A stretch of DNA of 9,362 nt from Opitutales bacterium (GCA_028704125.1 JAQVLM010000090.1:1-9362), one strand, 5' to 3'. Positions 1-7,304 are shown, counted from the stretch's first letter. Program-made: numbers and translations. The notes: generated by a model not told the origin, from the sequence alone.

Positions 1-2
1 TC

Positions 3-281
3 GAAGGGATTGATTTTGGCGGTTTGGGGCAAGGGATCCATGCCTATGCTGTAGGAGAGGACGACCGTGTGTTGATGCGAACGGTGGTCGCCCCCGAAGC
101 GTTGGGTTCTACCTTTGACCTTCAGGTTGAAGGGATCGCTCCCGGATCCTACGAAGGCCGGGTCTTCGATTTGGACACAGGTCAAGAGCAGGAGATCCGC
201 TGTGACTTTGATGGGGGTGGATGGGCAAAAGGACTCACGGCTAACGTGTCGGATAGTGTGTGGATGCTCACCCGGAGATAA
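3..281 (+). CDS. C-terminal end of an unrecognised protein (5' partial)
   Basis: The reading frame is open from the left edge and ends at a TAA at 279-281. The gene therefore starts outside the window, and the TTG at 24 is only an internal codon. About 92 residues are visible. They alternate short hydrophobic stretches with turns rich in Gly and Asp (for example GIAPGSYEGRVFDLDTG), the pattern of a beta-sandwich or immunoglobulin-like domain. The piece ends in a short WMLTRR tail. The 'GSYEGRVFDLDTG' stretch resembles the terminal beta domains of glycoside hydrolases and other secreted proteins, where a strand pair is followed by a D-x-x-T-G turn. This is only a resemblance and I cannot name a family. 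No membrane segment or catalytic motif is visible. The gene converges on the minus-strand gene that ends 17 bp further on. Confidence 0.6.
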   Translation, partial: EGIDFGGLGQGIHAYAVGEDDRVLMRTVVAPEALGSTFDLQVEGIAPGSYEGRVFDLDTGQEQEIRCDFDGGGWAKGLTANVSDSVWMLTRR

Positions 282-298
282 TCTAAGAGACTGGCTTT

Positions 299-532
299 TC
301 AGGCAACGGTATCGAGGAGCGTGCCAAGGTTCTCGTTCATTACCTTGATGACCTTTGCGTTGGCCTCAAACATATACCTTGCGCCGAGCATTTCCACGAA
401 GTTCTTCGCATCAATTTCCCCTCCGGCAATCCGTATGGCGGCGGAATGCATCTGATCCGTGGCCTTCCGCATCCCCGAGAGCGGGATTTCGATGCCGGAG
501 CGGGCAAATGCTGTGGATGAGACGGGTGTCAT
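299..532 (-). CDS. Miniature flagellar basal-body rod-type protein (77 aa)
   Basis: This 77-residue protein has two parts. Residues about 14-37 form an amphipathic helix (IEIPLSGMRKATDQMHSAAI) that resembles the N-terminal helix of flagellar rod, hook and filament-type proteins, but without the usual A-N-N-x-A-N motif. Residues about 41-76 closely match the C-terminal rod domain, with FVEMLGARYMFEANAKVIKV followed by a LGTLLDT-like end. FlgB, FlgC, FlgF and FlgG carry the same (R)AYEAN-K-V-I pattern. The middle region that normally separates the two helices (about 60 to over 180 residues in true rod proteins) is missing. In rod proteins the two helices pair in a coiled coil that packs into the axial structure. 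The start is the ATG at 532, with an AGGG ribosome-binding site about five bases upstream. No other flagellar gene is in the window. The domain call is good; the function is unknown. Confidence 0.75.
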   Translation of the reverse strand: MTPVSSTAFARSGIEIPLSGMRKATDQMHSAAIRIAGGEIDAKNFVEMLGARYMFEANAKVIKVMNENLGTLLDTVA

Positions 533-589
533 GCTGCCCTAATAATCGGCATGAGCAGAGCTTTCTTGACCGATTTTCACCTGCTTTTC

Positions 590-653
590 GCATACCGGGA
601 TGTTTTTCAGCATCCGGCTGGATGAAACCATGCATTCCGGTTGGAATGACCAC
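590..653. repeat. Three tandem hairpin-like units of about 21 bp
   Basis: Three imperfect units begin with GCAT at 590, 610 and 632, giving a period of 20-22 bp. Units two and three are perfect small inverted repeats: CATCC-GGCT-GGATG (611-624) and CATTCC-GGTT-GGAATG (633-648). Each is followed by a similar tail (GAAACCA and GACCA). Unit one keeps only the outer CAT/ATG and the central CCGG. The array lies in the 234-bp gap downstream of chrA and upstream of the small rod-type gene, both on the minus strand. No T-run follows on either strand, so a classical terminator is not obvious. It could be a processing or attenuation structure, a REP-like element, or chance. I see no convincing gene in the rest of 533-766. 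Confidence 0.4.
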
Positions 654-766
654 TTGGGGAATGGGTCGCAGCCGCTCCGGGGGGACGTTGGGAATTGCGC
701 TGCCGGTGTTTTGCCCGCATTGATCCGGAGGTGAAGACGGTGGCCCACCCGAATGGCCGCGGGGGA

Positions 767-2026
767 CTAGAGAATGAATCCCCCAATCAAGGCGCAGGAA
801 GCGACCAGCACGATAGCGGGAAGCCTCGCAAACTGGAGCAACGCATAGGCCGCAAGCGCAATTGCTAAGGTGGTGAGGTCGGTGACGGCGGACGGAAATA
901 CGGGATGGATGAGGGCTGCAAGCAGAATGCCGACGACCGCTACATTGGCTCCCTTTAATGCGGCCTGAGCCTGAGGTTTGGCTCGCAGCCTTTGCCAATG
1001 CGGCATCGCTGCCAATACGAGGAGGAACGAAGGTGTTAGAATGGCGAGCAGGCAGAATAACCCCGCAAGCCAGCCCGGGCCATCCGGATGGACCATCGCT
1101 CCAAGGAAGGCCGCGAAGGTGAAAAGGGGGCCGGGAAGTGCTTGGGCTGCTCCGTATCCGGCTAGAAAGGTGTCCTGATCCAGCCAGCCCTTGCCGACTG
1201 TGGCGGTTTCAAGAAGCGGGAGCACAACATGCCCTCCGCCGAAAACGAGGGAGCCGGTCCGGTAGAATTCATTTCCCATGGATATCCATGGGTTGGGCGA
1301 CACGGCATCCATCAGCGTAAAAACGCCCAGTCCAAGCGCGAAGAGACTGAACCATAGCCAGGAGGCCCGGTGTGTGAGGTTTGCACTTGGGGGGGCTTCC
1401 GCAGTGGGCTCGTCGGTAGACGGCAAGCGGGGGGCTAACTGGAAAATACCCCATGACAGCAGCATGGCCAGGCTGATGACCATGACTTGACTGAATGCGG
1501 TCCCCATGAAGAGGACAGTTGATGCCGCCGCTAGGGCTCCCGCAACGTGAATCGCCCGCGGGCAAAGCTTGCGGCCCATCGTCCAAACCGCGTGGGCGAC
1601 CACCGCGAGTGCGGCGATTTTCAGACCGCGAATCCAGCCCTGACTGGTGTCGATGTAGGCCATTCCACTCGCAAAACCCAGCATAAGCAAAGCGGATGGC
1701 AGCGTGAAGCCTGCCCATGCTCCGAGTGCGCCACGGAGTCCTCCCCGGGTAAGCCCGATTGCGAATCCCACCTGGCTGCTGGCGGGCCCGGGTAGGAATT
1801 GGCAGAGGGCGATAATGTCCGCGTAATCTTTGTCGGATAGCCACTTGCGCTGGTTGACAATCTCTTTGTGGAAATAGCCCAGATGCGCAACCGGACCCCC
1901 GAATGAGGTGAGTCCGAGCCTCAAAAAGACCTGAAAGGACTCGAGGAACCCGCTGGAATGGTTGGCGTTCCGCAAGCTGTTTTCTTGATGGTCGGTCTCC
2001 GGGTGCTTTGTTTCCGATGGTTCCAC
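767..2026 (-). CDS. chrA: Chromate transporter ChrA (two-domain form)
   Basis: This is a 419-residue inner-membrane protein of the CHR superfamily, at the usual length of the bidomain form. Known members expel chromate from the cytoplasm using the proton motive force and give chromate resistance. The first CHR half has FLRLGLTSFGGP at about residues 34-45 and QFLPGPASSQ at 76-85. The second half has a matching FGGGH at 262-266 and ALPGP near 296-300. These paired GGP/GGGH and LPGP motifs define the family. Many hydrophobic segments follow each motif. The N-terminal 25 or so residues are polar and probably cytoplasmic. The best start is a GTG at 2026, preceded by GAGA about eight bases upstream; no in-frame ATG lies near. 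The stop is TAG. No chrB regulator is nearby, and the gene is divergent from the antiporter. The family is certain; substrate specificity is inferred. Confidence 0.95.
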   Translation of the reverse strand: MEPSETKHPETDHQENSLRNANHSSGFLESFQVFLRLGLTSFGGPVAHLGYFHKEIVNQRKWLSDKDYADIIALCQFLPGPASSQVGFAIGLTRGGLRGALGAWAGFTLPSALLMLGFASGMAYIDTSQGWIRGLKIAALAVVAHAVWTMGRKLCPRAIHVAGALAAASTVLFMGTAFSQVMVISLAMLLSWGIFQLAPRLPSTDEPTAEAPPSANLTHRASWLWFSLFALGLGVFTLMDAVSPNPWISMGNEFYRTGSLVFGGGHVVLPLLETATVGKGWLDQDTFLAGYGAAQALPGPLFTFAAFLGAMVHPDGPGWLAGLFCLLAILTPSFLLVLAAMPHWQRLRAKPQAQAALKGANVAVVGILLAALIHPVFPSAVTDLTTLAIALAAYALLQFARLPAIVLVASCALIGGFIL

Positions 2027-2092
2027 GGTTTCTCAGTGAAGTGCAGAAGGCGGATTGTTCAAGCGAGGCACAGGGATCCGGGGGATTGAGGT

Positions 2093-2120
2093 TTGGCAAT
2101 TGCGAAGTGAAGGTTTGAAT
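2093..2120 (+). promoter_or_regulatory. Candidate sigma-70-like promoter for the antiporter
   Basis: A TTGGCA -35 box (2093-2098, five of six consensus bases) is followed 16 bp later by TTGAAT (2115-2120, four of six -10 bases). Transcription would begin near 2127. That leaves almost no leader for the GTG at 2139, but a normal leader for the ATG codons at 2178 and 2205. The site lies in the divergent region between chrA and the antiporter. It is based on sequence match only. Confidence 0.35.
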
Positions 2121-2204
2121 TGATCCTGTTTTGTTTCGGTGTATGGAATGCATGTGCGCTGTGGCCCGGCGGGTGTGATGGCCTCGGTGTGCGTGGTAAT
2201 CCTC

Positions 2205-4313
2205 ATGATAGATACAGACGTTGCATTTCGAACGCTTGCCGTGGCAATTACGGGAGGCACGTTTCTGACGGTCCTTTCGCGCAAGTTTGCCTTGCCCACG
2301 ATTGTGCTTTTGTTCGGAGGTGGGTTGGCTTTTGGACCGTCGGGACTCGGATGGATTGATCCGGCAAGCGTGGAAGGCCTCCTTCCGGCATTGGTATCGC
2401 TTGCGATTGGCATTATTCTGTTCGAGGGCGGGCTTACACTTGAACCCCGCGACTACCTGCGCTCTCCGGTTGTCATCAAGCGACTGCTTACCCTTGGTGC
2501 ACTTGTCACATGGTTGGGCTCGGCCGCCGGAGTCCGTTTCGTTTTCGGGGCTTCGTGGGAAGTGAGTCTGCTGGCGGGAAGTCTGGTCATCGTGACCGGC
2601 CCGACGGTGATCATTCCGTTGCTCAAGCGTCTGCGTTTGGTGCCGCGTGTGGCGTCGATTTTGCATTGGGAAGGCGTGATGATCGATGCGATTGGGGTTT
2701 TTCTCGCCGTATTTTGTTACGAACTCGTGGTCATTCAGCATCCTGGCACGGCGTTGTTTGGATTTGGAGCACGGATTGCGGTTGGTGCGGTCATCGGGCT
2801 GGGGGGCGGTTGGTTGATCCAGCGGGCATTGGAGAAGAACTGGGTGCCGGACAACCTGATCAACCCATTTGTGCTGGCATGTGCAGTCGGCCTTTTTGCG
2901 CTTGCGGAGTGGTGGATCCATGAGTCCGGTTTGTTGGCCGCGACGTTGGCGGGGGTATGGGTCGCCCGGCGCCGCTCCACCAGTGTGCGCCAATTGCGAA
3001 CCTTCAAGGCGGAGCTGAGCGATCTGTTGATCGGGACTTTGTTTCTCCTGTTAGTCAGTCGGCTTGATCTCCGCTTGTTCGTCAGTGAAGGGCCGAGACT
3101 GCTTTTGGTAGTATTGGTGGTCATGCTGGTTGTCCGGCCGCTCAATATTCTCTTCAGCACTATTGGTGCGGGTTTGGGATGGAGGGAGCGGGCGTTTCTC
3201 GGATGGGTTGCGCCAAGGGGGATCGTGGCGGCGTCGATGGCTTCCCTTTTCGCGCTGCAACTCAGCCAGAATGAGCGCTTCGAGGAAGAGGCGATGCTGT
3301 TGGAGATGTTCACCTATTCGGTGATTTGTGGGACGGTGGTTGTGCAGGGGCTATCCGCTGGCTGGATGGCCAAATGGCTGGGTTTGAACAGACCACCGGC
3401 CAAGGGATGGCTGATCGTTGGGGCCAACCGGATGGGAAGGTCCCTTGGGGTGGAGCTGATTCGGCATGGAGGCGAGGTGATGATCATGGACGTGAACCAG
3501 CGCAATGTGCAGGCAGCGGTCGATGAGGGCATACCTGCGGTTCACGGGGATGCGCGCGACGTGGATAATTGGGAAACGGATGAGCGGTTCGGCGCGTTTG
3601 GACACATGCTGGCCCTGACCGACAACGGGGGACTCAATCAGCTGCTGGCAACGACCTGGGCTCCGTTGCTCGGTCGCAAATTCGTCTATGCGTGGAACAG
3701 TGGCCGGCACAAGGCGGATACTACGGACCGGTTTGCGTCGTTGCCCAGACCGAGCGTGATTTCAGAGGAAATCCGGAATGGTGCGGCGGCTTTCGTGGTG
3801 GCGGATCAGGCGGCGATGCCGCAGGCGGTTCCATTGTTTGGAATCACTGTGGATGGGATCAAGCCCGTATCGGAGGATCCTTTTCCTGAAGGAACCGCGC
3901 ACTTGTTTTTGGTAAGAAGTGGCGGGTATTTGGATCGGGCGATTGACAGGGGAAGCCGGATTCAGGTTTCGTGCGCTTCGCTGGGTGAGTTGAACGAAAA
4001 ACTGATCGAGGAGGCGTTGCGTTGCGAGCCGCGCCTTTCGCGGGATCAGTTGAGGTCCGATTTGCTGGCGCAGGAGAAGCTCATGCCTCCGTTTTTGGGA
4101 CATGGAGTGGCCGCTCCGCATGCCTTCAGCACACAGGTGTCGCGCCGGATCTGTGTTTGGGCTGAGATCAGCCCGCCTCTGGAAATTCCGGATTTGGATG
4201 AACCGGTTCACACGGCGTATTGTATTATCAGCCCGGCCGGGGATCCTGAGGGGCACCTTGCCACCTTGGCGGAAATTGCTAAAAAGCATTACGATTCAGG
4301 CGGGCCGGATTGA
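2205..4313 (+). CDS. Cation/proton antiporter with TrkA-N-like and PTS EIIA-like domains
   Basis: The protein has 702 residues from the chosen ATG. Residues 1 to about 395 form a Na+/H+ exchanger (CPA-type) membrane domain with about a dozen hydrophobic segments. It contains LFEGGLTLEP, VTGPTVIIPLLKRLRL and WEGVMIDAIG; Glu156 and Asp161 of the last motif are likely transport residues. A TrkA-N-like Rossmann fold follows from about 400 to 520, with GANRMG (406-411) and Asp429 after the second strand, suggesting nucleotide control. Residues about 587-702 resemble a PTS EIIA type-2 domain, with phospho-acceptor His639 in the GVAAPHAF motif. That domain ends at about 115 residues where about 145 is usual. 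The start is uncertain: an in-frame GTG at 2139 and ATG at 2178 also exist, but 2205 puts the first membrane helix at the usual distance and fits the candidate promoter. The probable role is Na+ or K+/H+ exchange for pH and ion balance. The ion cannot be told. Confidence 0.88.
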   Translation: MIDTDVAFRTLAVAITGGTFLTVLSRKFALPTIVLLFGGGLAFGPSGLGWIDPASVEGLLPALVSLAIGIILFEGGLTLEPRDYLRSPVVIKRLLTLGALVTWLGSAAGVRFVFGASWEVSLLAGSLVIVTGPTVIIPLLKRLRLVPRVASILHWEGVMIDAIGVFLAVFCYELVVIQHPGTALFGFGARIAVGAVIGLGGGWLIQRALEKNWVPDNLINPFVLACAVGLFALAEWWIHESGLLAATLAGVWVARRRSTSVRQLRTFKAELSDLLIGTLFLLLVSRLDLRLFVSEGPRLLLVVLVVMLVVRPLNILFSTIGAGLGWRERAFLGWVAPRGIVAASMASLFALQLSQNERFEEEAMLLEMFTYSVICGTVVVQGLSAGWMAKWLGLNRPPAKGWLIVGANRMGRSLGVELIRHGGEVMIMDVNQRNVQAAVDEGIPAVHGDARDVDNWETDERFGAFGHMLALTDNGGLNQLLATTWAPLLGRKFVYAWNSGRHKADTTDRFASLPRPSVISEEIRNGAAAFVVADQAAMPQAVPLFGITVDGIKPVSEDPFPEGTAHLFLVRSGGYLDRAIDRGSRIQVSCASLGELNEKLIEEALRCEPRLSRDQLRSDLLAQEKLMPPFLGHGVAAPHAFSTQVSRRICVWAEISPPLEIPDLDEPVHTAYCIISPAGDPEGHLATLAEIAKKHYDSGGPD

Positions 4314-4330
4314 GGTGTGGGGAAAGTTGG

Positions 4331-4358
4331 TTGACAAGCCGTTTTCTGATTGTGTTCT
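4331..4358 (+). promoter_or_regulatory. Candidate promoter for the glycosyltransferase pair
   Basis: A perfect TTGACA -35 box (4331-4336) is followed 16 bp later by TGTTCT (4353-4358), which matches only three -10 positions. It lies 18 bp after the antiporter stop and about 50 bp before the glycosyltransferase start. The two glycosyltransferase genes may therefore be transcribed separately from the antiporter. The weak -10 box keeps confidence low. Confidence 0.3.
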
Positions 4359-4411
4359 GGACGGGACGAAACAGATTTTTCAATCCAAAGCAAGACCGCT
4401 ACGATTTGTTC

Positions 4412-5104
4412 ATGAAGACCTTATCCATTCTGATACCTGTGTTCAATGAGGAGGGCACTATTGCGCGCCTGATTGAAGCGGTGAGGGGGGTGGATATTGG
4501 TGAAGTTCGCAAGGAAATTGTGGTGGTGGACGATGGTTCGTCCGATGGAACATTCGCCGCTCTTGAGAAGGTCCCGGATATTGTGTTGCTCAGGCACGGG
4601 AAGAACCAAGGGAAAGGCGCCGCGATCCGCACTGCGATCGCCCATGCAACCGGAGATGTCATCATCATTCAGGATGCGGATATGGAGTACGATCCGGGTG
4701 ATTACCCTTCTTTGATCCAGCCGATTCTGAATGGGCAGGCCAAGGTCGTGTATGGGTCTCGACGTTTGCGCAAAACCAATAAGCAGCATTCAGGGATCTT
4801 TTTCTTCTTTGGAGGAGTTGGACTCACTTGGCTCACCAATTTCCTATACCCGGGGGCAGGGATCACCGATGAACCGACTTGTTATAAGACCTTTGAAGCC
4901 GATCTGCTGCGCAGTATTCCATTGAAGTGCTCCCGTTTCGAGTTTTGTCCGGAAGTCACCGCGAAGGTTCTCAAGAGAGGTCACCGGATCGTGGAGGTCC
5001 CGATCTCCTATTTCCCTCGCCACGCAGACGAAGGGAAAAAGATCAAGCTGCGGGATGGAATCGAGGCGATTTGGACACTCCTGAAATACCGCTTTGTGGA
5101 TTGA
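4412..5104 (+). CDS. Family 2 glycosyltransferase, polyprenyl-phosphate sugar synthase (DPM1) type
   Basis: This 230-residue GT-A enzyme probably transfers a sugar from a nucleotide donor to a polyprenyl phosphate on the cytoplasmic face. The protein opens with LSILIPVFNEEGTI (4-17). The VVVDDGSSDGT nucleotide-binding motif is at 37-47 and the metal-binding QDADMEYDP at 87-95, a form typical of the dolichol-phosphate mannose synthase group. Later come GSRR, TDEPTCYKTF and VEVPISYFPR, also typical of this group. A hydrophobic stretch (GIFFFFGGVGLTWLTNFLYP) may touch the membrane, but there are no C-terminal transmembrane helices like those of GtrB or ArnC. The frame extends upstream to a TTG at 4310, but homology begins at the ATG at 4412, so that start was chosen; its ribosome-binding site is weak. 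The gene lies 30 bp upstream of a GT-C enzyme, a natural partner. The sugar is unknown. Confidence 0.93.
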   Translation: MKTLSILIPVFNEEGTIARLIEAVRGVDIGEVRKEIVVVDDGSSDGTFAALEKVPDIVLLRHGKNQGKGAAIRTAIAHATGDVIIIQDADMEYDPGDYPSLIQPILNGQAKVVYGSRRLRKTNKQHSGIFFFFGGVGLTWLTNFLYPGAGITDEPTCYKTFEADLLRSIPLKCSRFEFCPEVTAKVLKRGHRIVEVPISYFPRHADEGKKIKLRDGIEAIWTLLKYRFVD

Positions 5105-5134
5105 CATCGGGCGGGTCATATTGGATTCGAAAGC

Positions 5135-7261
5135 ATGGATTCATCTTCAAACGGCAACACATTACCCTCGTGCCGTGCAGTGGGGTGTAAGGTTGGACGC
5201 TTCTGGAAATGGCATGTTACCGCTTTGGTGGTGTTGGTCGGATTCACGGTTTTCACCCGGCTTCTGTTCGTGCCCGAGATTGGAACTTATGGGGATGATA
5301 CCCATAAGTGGCTGCATGCGAAAATGTTGAATGGCGAGATTCCATTGTCAGAATGGCTCTGGGATCATCACACTGCCCGAACCGCCATCATGGGTGTGAC
5401 GTGGATTGTCCAGGCACTGACTGGGTCTGAACCCATGGCCTATTTTGTGCCGGGGATGGTGGCGTGTCTGGGCATGGCATTGAGCTTGTATTTCCTCGGT
5501 GCGCGATTGTTTCATCCGTTGGTGGGTTTGGTAGCGGGTCTCGCGCTATTGACCTGGACTCCGGACATGTTTTATCAGCTCATGCCCTCCCCGTTCATGA
5601 GCTGGTTTTCCCTCATGGCACTGCTTGCTCTGATTCACGCCTGTGGAATTGGGGATGGCCAAGGGGACATCCGTCGTCCTCAACCCTTGTGGGTTTGGGT
5701 GAGCGCGGTGGCCCTATTGCATTTTCTGGCCTATCTTTCCTGGATCGGGGCTTTGTTTTTCATGCCGGTCTTTGGGTGGATCCTTTGGCGCAAAAACGGA
5801 TGGAAGGCGCTGGTCTTGTATGCGGGAGTCATGGCTGGCTTGTATCTGACGGAGACCCTCATCTATGCCGTTGCGGCGGGAATTCCGTTTGGAAGGCTCG
5901 AAATCATTTCATGGTATCACATGACGGATATGGAGCGGTTCCAGCCAGTGTTTCTGGATTTGTTCCGGCGTTTCAATTACCTTTATGGTTACCCAAGGAA
6001 AGTGATATTGCCGTTCCTTGCGATCCTTCCTTTTGTTCTGATCGCATGGCGTCGATTGCCGGAAGGGATGAAAGCGCTGTTGCTGACGGCAATGTGCTTT
6101 TTGTTCTTCCTGACGTTCAGTATTACCAGTGTTGCCCCTGTTCGACCCTTTTTGCTGCATACCCAACCGCGCTATTCGTATCCGGTTTATCCGCTGGCAT
6201 TGTTGGTGTTTTCCGGGCTTGGGTGGCTTGTGTTGCGTTGGACGGTTTTCAATATCGCAAAGCGATGGGATCGGCCGGCTTCGATGCGTTGGGCCTTGCC
6301 CGTATCCACGTTTGCGGTCGTTGGCGTTTTTGTGTGGATCAATACCTCGAACCGTTTTGAGGGGTATTCCTGGGCGGACCGATCGCTGCAGCTATCGCGT
6401 CAAAAGGAATTCTCTCTCATGGCGGATCAGCTTGAATGGCCAGTGATTCAGATGGGTCGATCGACTCCCAAGGCGCTCAAGTATTACGCGGATATCCTTC
6501 TGGATCGGAAAACACCCGATGGATCGGCACGTCCGACCCCTCCCATGCGTTATGTGATGCTTCATGCTCGCCCTGCCTGGGTGATGCTTCCGGATTCATT
6601 GGAGGTCCCGGACTCATTGGAGGAGCCTTTCGAATTGGAGGCTTACTATCACGGAGATCTGGCGGTATTTGTCACGCAGTTCCCTTTCCGCATCAGTGTG
6701 GGATCAGCCATTCAGGTGGGGATCTCACCCCGAGCTGTCGGAGGGCGCAAGGTCAGGATGAAGGTTCCGGATTGGACGGACCCGATCGAATGGCTATTGG
6801 ACGAAGCACGTTTTGCCTCTGGTGGAGTTCCTTTGCCGGTTAAAGGGGTTCAGAGGGACGGGGTTCCGTGGAGGCGGCAGCAGATGGGTTCTTTGGCAGA
6901 CGGGTTGCCTGAATTGGCAAGCTACGACTCGCGCGGTGGACATGGCGTGGGTGAACTGTGTCTGCGGTTCAGCCTGCCGGAGGCGCCGGAGCCGGGGGCC
7001 TATGTCGCAACTCTCATTCAGACAGGTCCGGTATCGGTCGGTTTCAACGTGAAATGGCGGGACGCGGATACGGGAGAGATGATTTTTGAAATGGACAGCA
7101 TTCCGGAGATACCGTCAGAATGGTTGTTGGTGAAGCTTCCGGTGGCCTATGTCCGCGGTGGGCAGTCTCTGGAGATGGTGGTCACGGATTCGAAACCCGA
7201 TTTCGGCGCGTGGATTGGGGTGACTGATCCGATGCTGGTAAATCCAAGTCTTTTGGATTGA
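5135..7261 (+). CDS. GT39/ArnT-like membrane glycosyltransferase with a C-terminal beta domain
   Basis: The protein has 708 residues. About 11 hydrophobic segments lie between residues 27 and 400, starting with a helix at 27-46. The first periplasmic loop carries TYGDDTHKW, with Asp54 and Asp55 where GT-C enzymes of the PMT/ArnT type hold their catalytic acidic pair. Such enzymes take a sugar from a polyprenyl-phosphate carrier and attach it to protein, lipid or polysaccharide outside the membrane. After the last helix, residues about 400-708 form a soluble, probably periplasmic part. Its final 150 residues (ending in GAWIGVTDPMLVNPS) look beta-rich, like a carbohydrate-binding jelly roll; this is an inference. 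A six-residue repeat, PDSLEV/PDSLEE, sits at 486-497. The gene follows the DPM1-type gene by 30 bp, probably in one operon. The GT-C class is well supported; the acceptor and sugar are not. Confidence 0.88.
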   Translation: MDSSSNGNTLPSCRAVGCKVGRFWKWHVTALVVLVGFTVFTRLLFVPEIGTYGDDTHKWLHAKMLNGEIPLSEWLWDHHTARTAIMGVTWIVQALTGSEPMAYFVPGMVACLGMALSLYFLGARLFHPLVGLVAGLALLTWTPDMFYQLMPSPFMSWFSLMALLALIHACGIGDGQGDIRRPQPLWVWVSAVALLHFLAYLSWIGALFFMPVFGWILWRKNGWKALVLYAGVMAGLYLTETLIYAVAAGIPFGRLEIISWYHMTDMERFQPVFLDLFRRFNYLYGYPRKVILPFLAILPFVLIAWRRLPEGMKALLLTAMCFLFFLTFSITSVAPVRPFLLHTQPRYSYPVYPLALLVFSGLGWLVLRWTVFNIAKRWDRPASMRWALPVSTFAVVGVFVWINTSNRFEGYSWADRSLQLSRQKEFSLMADQLEWPVIQMGRSTPKALKYYADILLDRKTPDGSARPTPPMRYVMLHARPAWVMLPDSLEVPDSLEEPFELEAYYHGDLAVFVTQFPFRISVGSAIQVGISPRAVGGRKVRMKVPDWTDPIEWLLDEARFASGGVPLPVKGVQRDGVPWRRQQMGSLADGLPELASYDSRGGHGVGELCLRFSLPEAPEPGAYVATLIQTGPVSVGFNVKWRDADTGEMIFEMDSIPEIPSEWLLVKLPVAYVRGGQSLEMVVTDSKPDFGAWIGVTDPMLVNPSLLD
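6590..6623 (+). repeat. In-frame 18-bp tandem duplication within the GT-C gene
   Basis: The 16-base string CCGGATTCATTGGAGG (6590-6605) recurs with one change at 6608-6623, a period of 18 bp. It encodes PDSLEV followed by PDSLEE in the soluble C-terminal region of the membrane glycosyltransferase. The near identity at DNA level, including codon choice, suggests a fairly recent slippage or duplication. The frame is kept. Confidence 0.75.
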
Positions 7262-7304
7262 GTGGCATGGTAGCCTTTTCGTTTGTCGGAACGGGTTATG
7301 GCTG

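Noticed and set aside
539..748. Minus-strand frame of 69 codons between chrA and the rod-type gene
   Set aside because: It has no clear ribosome-binding site or motif, and the sequence is better explained by the hairpin array.
411..998. Minus-strand open frame of 195 codons covering the 533-766 gap
   Set aside because: It overlaps both the rod-type gene and the end of chrA in a different frame, has low-complexity composition and shows no recognisable motif.
2139..2204. GTG at 2139 as the antiporter start
   Set aside because: No ribosome-binding site precedes it, it lies too near the likely transcription start, and the added residues do not resemble the family N-terminus. It cannot be fully excluded.
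1269..2993. Long minus-strand open frame of 574 codons
   Set aside because: It runs through chrA in another frame and antisense to the antiporter. Its product is very rich in Arg, His, Gln and Pro with no domain, as expected of a shadow frame in GC-rich DNA.
4310..4411. Upstream extension of the family 2 glycosyltransferase to the TTG at 4310
   Set aside because: The added 34 residues do not resemble the family, whose normal start coincides with the ATG at 4412. The extension also covers a promoter-like site.
5464..6360. Plus-strand open frame of 298 codons
   Set aside because: It lies wholly inside the GT-C gene in another frame. The GT-C frame has clear membrane segments and the acidic loop motif.
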